Positions 5,647-7,850 of a stretch of 7,850 bases of DNA are shown here, one piece after another. Under the pieces are notes generated by a model. It was not told the DNA's origin. It did no database searches and was given only the letters and a program-made list of their open reading frames with translations. The stretch comes from Flavobacteriales bacterium (GTDB lineage Bacteria; Bacteroidota; Bacteroidia; Flavobacteriales; JADGDT01): assembly GCA_023145275.1 (NCBI GenBank), contig JAGLEB010000041.1, forward strand, positions 1 to 7,850, read 5' to 3'. A program made the translations under genes and the position numbers. The first letter of the stretch is position 1; each line of letters begins with the position of its first letter.

Positions 5647-6390
5647 TTATCTATTCGCCGATCTTATATAATCTTCTAATGCCATTGTCATAGAAGGGCT
5701 CTTTTTTGTCGGCGCTTGAATTTCAACTTTCAACCCTAGTTCAGATGCTGCTTTTAAAGTAGTATCTCCGAAGGTAGCAATTCTAGTTTCATTTTGCTTA
5801 AACTCCGGGAAGTTTGCGAACAATGACTGAACACCTGATGGACTAAAGAAAACTAAAACGTCATAACTTACCTCATCTAAATCAGATAAATCGCTATGGA
5901 CTGTTTTAAATAAAATACCTCTTATCCATTTTATCTTAGCTATATCCAGTTGTTTTGGAACATTTGGCATAAGTACATCAGATGATGGAAGTAAGAATAC
6001 TTCACTTTTGTGTTTCTTAAGTAATTTCATAAGATCGTCAAAAGTTCTTTTACCAACATATATTTTACGTTTTCTATAAACTATATATTTTTGTAGATAA
6101 AATGCTATCGCTTCAGATTGGCAGAAATATTTTAAATCATCCGGTACTTGGAATCTCATTTCTTCAGCAATTCTAAAGAAGTGATCTATCGCATGCCTGC
6201 TAGTAAATATTACAGCTGAAAAATCGGTTAAATCAATTTTTTGTTTTCTAATATCTGCAGCTTCTAATCCTTCGACATGGATAAATGGTCTGAAATCTAC
6301 TTTTATTTTCTGCTTATCTGCAAGCTCGAAATACGGAGAAGATTCAGTCTTCGGTTCAGGTTGTGAAACCAAAATAGTTTTTACTTTCAT
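5647..6390 (-). CDS. hemD: Uroporphyrinogen-III synthase
   Basis: The 247-residue cytoplasmic enzyme cyclises hydroxymethylbilane to uroporphyrinogen III, the branch point to haem, sirohaem and corrinoids. The length is normal for the family. The two-lobed HemD fold is visible as repeated motifs: VIFTSRHAIDHFF (60-72) in one lobe, and LVFFSPSGVQSLF (179-191) with RIATFGDTTLKAASELGL (203-220) in the other. The C-terminal KKSPSMTMALEDYI (229-242) is the usual end signature. The stretch EEMRFQVPDDLKYFCQSEAIA (76-96) and the lysine/arginine-rich VYRKRKIYVGKRTFDDL (104-120) are typical of the Bacteroidota form. The start MKVKTILVSQPEP matches the expected beginning of that form. HemD sequences diverge widely, but here the whole chain is recognisable. 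It follows the DUF4271 gene after 101 bases on the same strand, with no terminator between, so co-transcription is likely. Confidence 0.93.
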   Translation of the reverse strand: MKVKTILVSQPEPKTESSPYFELADKQKIKVDFRPFIHVEGLEAADIRKQKIDLTDFSAVIFTSRHAIDHFFRIAEEMRFQVPDDLKYFCQSEAIAFYLQKYIVYRKRKIYVGKRTFDDLMKLLKKHKSEVFLLPSSDVLMPNVPKQLDIAKIKWIRGILFKTVHSDLSDLDEVSYDVLVFFSPSGVQSLFANFPEFKQNETRIATFGDTTLKAASELGLKVEIQAPTKKSPSMTMALEDYIRSANR

Positions 6391-6487
6391 CAGTTTATAT
6401 CATGGTTATATATGGTTCTTCAGAATGTCAAAAATCAAATTATAACTATAAATTATCTAGAATGTAATTTGACCTTTAATTGGACTG

Positions 6488-6501
6488 GCTCTTAAAAATC
6501 A
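6488..6501 (+). repeat. 14-bp direct repeat, copy 1 (at the DUF4271 stop codon)
   Basis: GCTCTTAAAAATCA occurs here, overlapping the stop codon of the DUF4271 gene, and again identically at 7223-7236 in its 5' leader. The two copies thus flank the gene. In AT-rich DNA of this size one such match by chance is not very unlikely. Confidence 0.4.
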
Positions 6502-7178
6502 CTATTCATTAGCAATAATGCTGTTTTAACATAAATTAATAACGGTGCAATTTCTAGTGTGCAAAGATACAAAATAATTTGATAAGTAGCTTGTTTATTT
6601 TTTGTAACTAATTGGAAGCTAGAAAATAGATATCCCAAAACGTTAACTGCAGAAAACACTGATAGTAAGACTACTAATGTAGTATGAGACGAAAATGTAG
6701 AGTATTGATGTATCGCTATGAATATAAGCGAGATAACCGAAGAAATATTCCTAATATTGATTTTATAAAACAAAAATTTTCTAGATTGTTCTAAATTTTC
6801 AAGGATATAGTTGAATATAAAGCTCAGAGTTCCTTTTACTATGTAATAGCCTAGAATTAACCCAATTATAATTAGGTAGCTCTCAAAGTTATATATAGAA
6901 AATGTGTTAGGATAGTAATATTCAAGAAAAAAGAAAGATATGAGTCCTATAGTAAGTAAGTTTATTATCAAGAATATTATGTTGAAAGTATTGATGATAA
7001 TTGGAGTATTCCTTACATATTTCATGTAGTATTTATTGTTGAAAAAATCTACTAAAAGAGATCTGAACCGTTTCTCATAAATAAAATTATTTAACGCAAT
7101 TAATGCCACAATAGAGATTAGTACAATACTAATCCAGTCGTATTTATACATTTTAAATATTAAGAAGGTGTCTATCAT
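6492..7178 (-). CDS. DUF4271 family integral membrane protein
   Basis: This 228-residue protein has about six predicted membrane segments, near residues 15-33, 58-86, 101-123, 143-158, 165-190 and 199-222. It is rich in Ile, Leu, Phe and Tyr and has almost no soluble domain. Recognisable DUF4271 features are DWISI near the start, the IYEKRF basic motif (33-38) after the first helix, and the C-terminal YLCTLEIAPLLIY (204-216). Its position directly upstream of hemD on the same strand agrees with the neighbourhood remembered for Bacteroidota. The biochemical role is unknown. M10 (7149-7151) is an alternative start; M1 is preferred because family members carry about ten residues before the DWI motif and a -7 promoter box lies 63 bases upstream. 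Nothing visible indicates whether it acts in haem synthesis or merely shares a transcript. Confidence 0.85.
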   Translation of the reverse strand: MIDTFLIFKMYKYDWISIVLISIVALIALNNFIYEKRFRSLLVDFFNNKYYMKYVRNTPIIINTFNIIFLIINLLTIGLISFFFLEYYYPNTFSIYNFESYLIIIGLILGYYIVKGTLSFIFNYILENLEQSRKFLFYKINIRNISSVISLIFIAIHQYSTFSSHTTLVVLLSVFSAVNVLGYLFSSFQLVTKNKQATYQIILYLCTLEIAPLLIYVKTALLLMNSDF

Positions 7179-7222
7179 ATATCCCTTAGTTCGTATAAAT
7201 TAATATTTCCAACATATTAAAA

Positions 7223-7236
7223 GCTCTTAAAAATCA
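7223..7236 (+). repeat. 14-bp direct repeat, copy 2 (5' leader of DUF4271 gene)
   Basis: This is identical to 6488-6501. It lies on the downstream side of the minus-strand -7 box at 7242-7249, about where the DUF4271 transcript should begin. Confidence 0.4.
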
Positions 7237-7241
7237 AAGTG

Positions 7242-7249
7242 CAAATATA
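7242..7249 (-). promoter_or_regulatory. -7 promoter box for DUF4271-hemD
   Basis: On the minus strand this reads TATATTTG, an exact TAnnTTTG match, continuing as TATATTTGCACT. Transcription would begin near 7236, giving a leader of about 55-60 bases. No good TTG-type -33 element is seen at the expected distance. The same 12-mer, with one change, is found in the divergent promoter at 7321. Confidence 0.55.
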
Positions 7250-7320
7250 TAAGTTCAATTGTGAAATCATTGATAATATATATAATTATAATTACTGAAT
7301 TCATCATGTCATTTTTTCCA

Positions 7321-7328
7321 TATATTCG
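7321..7328 (+). promoter_or_regulatory. -7 promoter box for the SDR reductase gene
   Basis: TATATTCG matches TAnnTTTG at seven of eight bases, and the longer TATATTCGCACT differs from the divergent box by one base. It ends only four bases before the ATG at 7333, so the start site should fall at or next to the start codon. No clear -33 element is visible. Confidence 0.45.
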
Positions 7329-7332
7329 CACT

Positions 7333-7850
7333 ATGATACTTGTTACAGGAGCTACGGGTTTGCTTGGTACTCATTTGCTTTACCAACTTTTGCAAACAGA
7401 AAATACAGTCAGGGCAATATATAGGGATAAGAGTAAATTAGATAAGGTGAAGAGCGTCTTTTCTTATTATTCTGATGAGTATATGCACCTTTATAATAGA
7501 ATTGAGTGGGTAGAGGCCGAAATCCTTGATATTCCTTCTTTATGCGCTGCTTTTAATGGAATAGATAGAGTGTACCATTCTGCGGCTGTTGTAGCTTTCG
7601 ATTCGCAATCGGAAAAATTAATGAATAAGATTAATATTGAAGGTAGTGCAAACATTGTGAATATGTGTCTTGATCACAATGTAAGATTATGTCATGTAAG
7701 CTCAATTGCAACACTCGGAAGTCCTTTAAGTGATATTGAAATTAATGAGGGAGAACTGTGGAATCCTGATTTTGATAATAGTGGTTATGCTATTTCAAAG
7801 AATGGTGCAGAGATGGAAGTTTGGCGTGGAATTGAAGAGGGATTAAATGC
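7333..7850 (+). CDS. NAD(P)-dependent epimerase/reductase of the extended SDR family (5' part only)
   Basis: The reading frame is open from the ATG to the window edge (172 codons plus two bases); about half of a typical 320-340 residue protein is present. Residues 1-12, MILVTGATGLLG, are the Rossmann nucleotide-binding strand and glycine-rich turn. VYHSAAVVAFD (about 65-75) is the second cofactor-contact strand, HVSSIATLG (121-129) carries the catalytic Ser region, and YAISK (152-156) is the Tyr-x3-Lys catalytic pair. The overall pattern is closest to dihydroflavonol-4-reductase-like or NAD-dependent epimerase/dehydratase proteins; the substrate cannot be told. An in-frame ATG at 7306 would add nine residues (MSFFPYIRT). 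The 7333 start is preferred because the fold begins there and the promoter box would lie inside the longer version. It is transcribed divergently from DUF4271-hemD. Confidence 0.9.
   Translation, partial: MILVTGATGLLGTHLLYQLLQTENTVRAIYRDKSKLDKVKSVFSYYSDEYMHLYNRIEWVEAEILDIPSLCAAFNGIDRVYHSAAVVAFDSQSEKLMNKINIEGSANIVNMCLDHNVRLCHVSSIATLGSPLSDIEINEGELWNPDFDNSGYAISKNGAEMEVWRGIEEGLN

Noticed and set aside
6391..6491. Possible separate hemD promoter in the DUF4271-hemD gap
   Set aside because: The best minus-strand candidate, ATAATTTG (6436-6443), misses the first position of TAnnTTTG and has no -33 partner. It was not strong enough to list as a feature, though an internal promoter cannot be excluded.
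7306..7332. Earlier in-frame ATG for the SDR reductase
   Set aside because: It would add nine residues before the Rossmann strand and place the best -7 box inside the coding sequence. The start at 7333 fits family architecture better.

Overview
The window reads as a piece of an AT-rich Bacteroidota genome, most likely from the Flavobacteriia or a close relative. Four things support this. Start codons lack Shine-Dalgarno sequences and follow A-rich leaders. There are TAnnTTTG-type -7 promoter boxes. The uroporphyrinogen-III synthase is of the type recognised from Bacteroidota and sits next to a DUF4271 membrane protein. The small secreted protein has a typical flavobacterial signal peptide ending in SAQ. 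No rRNA, tRNA, CRISPR array, insertion sequence or phage gene was seen.

Region 1 (1-4772) is a two-gene operon for a cytoplasmic NAD-dependent formate dehydrogenase. The first gene (308-1954) fuses a NuoE/FdsG-like [2Fe-2S] domain to a NuoF/FdsB-like FMN/NADH subunit. The second (2014-4716) is the molybdenum- or tungsten-bis-MGD catalytic subunit with its N-terminal iron-sulfur domains. Together they should oxidise formate to CO2 and pass electrons through Fe-S clusters to FMN and NAD+. An intrinsic terminator closes the operon. The noncoding stretch ahead of it (1-307) holds degenerate 8-bp repeats arranged as an inverted pair, then a promoter candidate.

Region 2 (4773-5420) is a monocistronic unit: promoter, a 156-residue secreted helical protein of unknown function, and a strong intrinsic terminator. 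Region 3 (5421-5646) is noncoding, with another degenerate 8-bp repeat tract, a hairpin, and a bidirectional terminator shared with the convergent gene.

Region 4 (5647-7850) has two minus-strand genes, a DUF4271 membrane protein followed by hemD. Divergent from them is the 5' part of an extended-SDR NAD(P)-dependent reductase/epimerase that runs off the window. The two divergent promoters share nearly the same -7 element, and the plus-strand one lies so close to the ATG that a leaderless mRNA is predicted.

The window is mostly ordinary metabolism. The observation most worth a second look is in the formate dehydrogenase catalytic subunit: all four ligands (His plus three Cys) of the NuoG N5-like [4Fe-4S] site are replaced, while every other cluster motif is intact.
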